A DNA stretch of 64,000 nucleotides from contig CM036658.1 in the NCBI GenBank assembly GCA_020746105.1, positions 16,042,689-16,106,688 of the forward strand. Direction: 5' to 3'. Positions 61,781 through 64,000 of the stretch are shown here, one piece after another; position 1 is the stretch's first letter; each line of letters opens with the position of its first letter. The position numbers and the translations under genes were made by a program. A model generated the notes under the pieces. It was not told the origin of the DNA and made no database searches. It was given only the letters and a program-made list of their open reading frames with translations. Source of the stretch: Trogon surrucura (taxonomy: Eukaryota; Chordata; Aves; Trogoniformes; Trogonidae).

Positions 61781-64000
61781 AAATAATTGTATCCCCAAGT
61801 AAATTGTAGCAATGTTTTTAGCACTTAAGGAATTTTTGTGATGTTGACTTTTGAAAGTCTATGTTCATTTCCTAATAGTTGCAGCAAGGGATTCTGCTCC
61901 CATTGAATTGGCAAGCGTAGTTAATTTATAAAGCTTTGCAGACGTACTCAACCTTGTCTCCTCCCGCAAAAAAGAGGGCAAAAAAAGGTTATTCATGTCA
62001 CTTTTAATGTTTTGTTTCCCGTTTTTTTCGGTGTGTATACCACACCTTTTTACATATGTGCACTGTGGATTACCTGTTCTCTTCGTCATATAGATCACTT
62101 ACTCCTTATTCTAATATTATAGTATTAACAGTTTTTAGAAAATTAGTGGCACAGAAAAATTCAGTTATTTGTCCCTTAATCCACTTTAGTAATGGGACAG
62201 AAAACTGACTCCTCCATATTTGCCTGTAAACTTGTCCATAAATGAGCATTTGACTGTATCTAGAGTTTCTGAACTCTGCCTCTGTTAAATCAGAAAATGA
62301 TGTGAAAAGAGCAGGTGCAGGACTGATCCTTCTGAATATAGGCTCTGAACTCTGTAATGTAGAGTTGGGGGTTTTTTGGTGTACGTCCTTCGATTACGCT
62401 TTTGTACAAGATGACTGTGATTTTGAGTAGCACTGAGCACAGAACTACTTTGTTTTCTTGGTGAATGTAAGACAAGTTTATTTATTTATGTGACTAGTAC
62501 ACATCTGCAGATGGGACAGTTCTTTGCTTATATCCAGGGTACTCAGGAGAGATATTTTAGAGGAATTAACTATCAAAAACTGTGAAAAACCTGCAGTTAG
62601 TATTATATATGTTAGACTTCCTTTCTTGTTTGATTTGTGCTGATGTTCTCCTTTTTGACTTTTTTTTTGTCTTTGGTTGTAGTTAAAAAAGAATGTACAT
62701 CTCAGACAGTTCTCTCTATAAAGCAGTGACTCTGGACCAGCTAAGGTGTTGCTAGAGAGTCCCTCTGAACCAGCAGTCTGGTTTATTTGCTGTAATTAAG
62801 AAGGGAGATGAGACACCTTCCTTCTTGTGGGATTGTGGATAAAGACTGTCTGCACCCTGTGATAGCTGTAGCGTTCTGTGTACTGCAATAGTAGTTACGT
62901 GTACCTGACATAAGAGATCAGGCTCTTTGATGGGCTTACCTCAGATCCTCTGTTAACATGTATTCAGCTCATATGACTGGCTCCGAAATGCTGAATTGTG
63001 ACTCTTTTCCACTGTTTTTTTTTTCAGCTTTTTCTTAAAGTTTTAGGAGACACTTTGGTGGGGGACTTATTTTTCAGTTTTTCAGAAAGATTAATCTTAC
63101 CTGAGAGCATCAAACAGGCTCATTAATTTACTGAAATGTGTAAATTCAGTTCCTGGGTTTAATTTGTTCTCCAAGTCTTTATTATGTCCCTGTGATGATA
63201 AGAGTGTTTGATGGCTAATTGTTGGGTATTTGACCTATGTCACTTCAGCGAGCTAAGGTGATCAAGTCTTATAGCCTGTTTTTGATACTCACAGAAGATC
63301 AGTAAGATCTTGGCACTGCACAGGTCCTTTAAGAGTTCTGCTGACAGCTACAGTTGCAGGTAGAAACTGGAGTGTAATAAAGGACGCAAAAGTGTTAGCT
63401 TTGCTTACATTACTTTGAACATGTTTAGGGCAAATATACATTGAACTTTGTCAATCCAACAGCTTTACATTTATTTTTTTTTTCTTGCTGGGTTACATCC
63501 ATAGTCAAATAATAGTTGTGATTCACTATGAGGTATTTATTGCTTGCAGAAGTTAAACAAGTTTTATTAATCATCTTCAGGTTTTTCTCTGGCTCAGGTT
63601 AGTGTGCTGTGTGTAAGTGATGTGACTGTAAGGGTTAGCTGTGTAAAGCAATTTGCAGGGCTGCTGAGGTTCAAGTTTGTACGTTACAAAGATAAATATT
63701 TGCTGATTTTTGTTGCACCTGTGAGTGTCAGAATTTGTCTCTAAGTGGGCAACAATTCATTTCTGAAAACTGCCACCACATTTGTGTTAATTGACAGTTG
63801 TCTTTTCAGTCTTGGCAGCAAGAACAATGATTGAATGGCTGCAAGAGCTGTTTGCTCTTTTAGCCTATGAGATGTTTCTTTCAGAGAGATTTAAAAGTTG
63901 TTGTAGTGCCTGCTGTGCTATTCTCTGTCCTTCTGCCAATGAAAAATGTCATAGCAAAGCAGGAAAAATGTGGGTGGGTTGAATTTTTTTGGTGTCTTTT
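61781..64000. other. Candidate FANCC intron 1 sequence to window end
   Basis: AT-rich, no repeat recognised. A 63-codon open frame at 63,791-63,982 follows an acceptor-like TGTCTTTTCAG, but its translation (MIEWLQELFALLAYEMFLSE) does not match FANCC as recalled, so it is not called an exon. Confidence 0.45.

Noticed and set aside
63791-63982. Open frame after an acceptor-like TTTTCAG, considered as the first FANCC coding exon
   Set aside because: The translation does not resemble the FANCC N-terminus as recalled, and the frame stops within the block with no good donor before it.

Overview
The window is bird nuclear DNA. Twelve CR1 (chicken repeat 1) LINE fragments, avian endogenous-retrovirus LTRs, ancient MIR-type SINE remnants and an AT-leaning background all point to a bird, and the protein encoded at the left is an avian-like Patched-1. 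From recalled sequence the C-terminal tail does not look identical to chicken, so a non-chicken bird is likely, but the species cannot be named. In birds PTCH1 and FANCC are known to lie on the Z chromosome.

Positions 1-19,490 hold the 3' half of PTCH1 on the + strand. There are seven coding exons (1332-1515, 3004-3284, 4751-4888, 8299-8441, 11424-11523, 12858-13112, 14169-14699), followed one base after the stop codon by an intron, and then a ~3.2 kb untranslated last exon (16,321 to about 19,485, AATAAA at 19,462). Exon lengths of 184, 281, 138, 143, 100 and 255 nt, with matching phases, agree with the recalled human exons 17-22. The seven exons join in one open frame encoding the last 543 residues: the end of extracellular loop 2, transmembrane helices 8-12 and the cytoplasmic tail with its PPPY motif. 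Intron 19 carries a solo ERV LTR with a perfect 5-bp target duplication. The 3' UTR carries an old MIR-type SINE.

Positions ~19,490-50,060 are intergenic. I see no supportable host gene there. The region holds CR1 copies of several ages, including one 2.8 kb copy whose endonuclease and reverse transcriptase frames are interrupted by only one frameshift, a younger CR1 nested in an older one, an inverted CR1 pair, and a decayed LTR. The rest is unique AT-rich sequence with possible noncoding conserved elements.

Positions ~50,060-50,960 form a strong CpG island with NRF1-type and GC-box motifs and a good + strand splice donor at 50,393. By conserved gene order (FANCC lies downstream of PTCH1 in the same direction in vertebrates) this is most likely the FANCC promoter and noncoding first exon. 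The remaining 13.6 kb would then be the 5' part of FANCC intron 1. I recognised no FANCC coding exon in the window.

I found no undescribed system. The most useful observations concern repeat biology (nested, inverted and near-intact CR1 copies, the solo LTR, a MIR in the PTCH1 3' UTR), a diverged ~100 bp tandem duplication near 60.4 kb, and the arrangement of the PTCH1 terminus and the neighbouring promoter.
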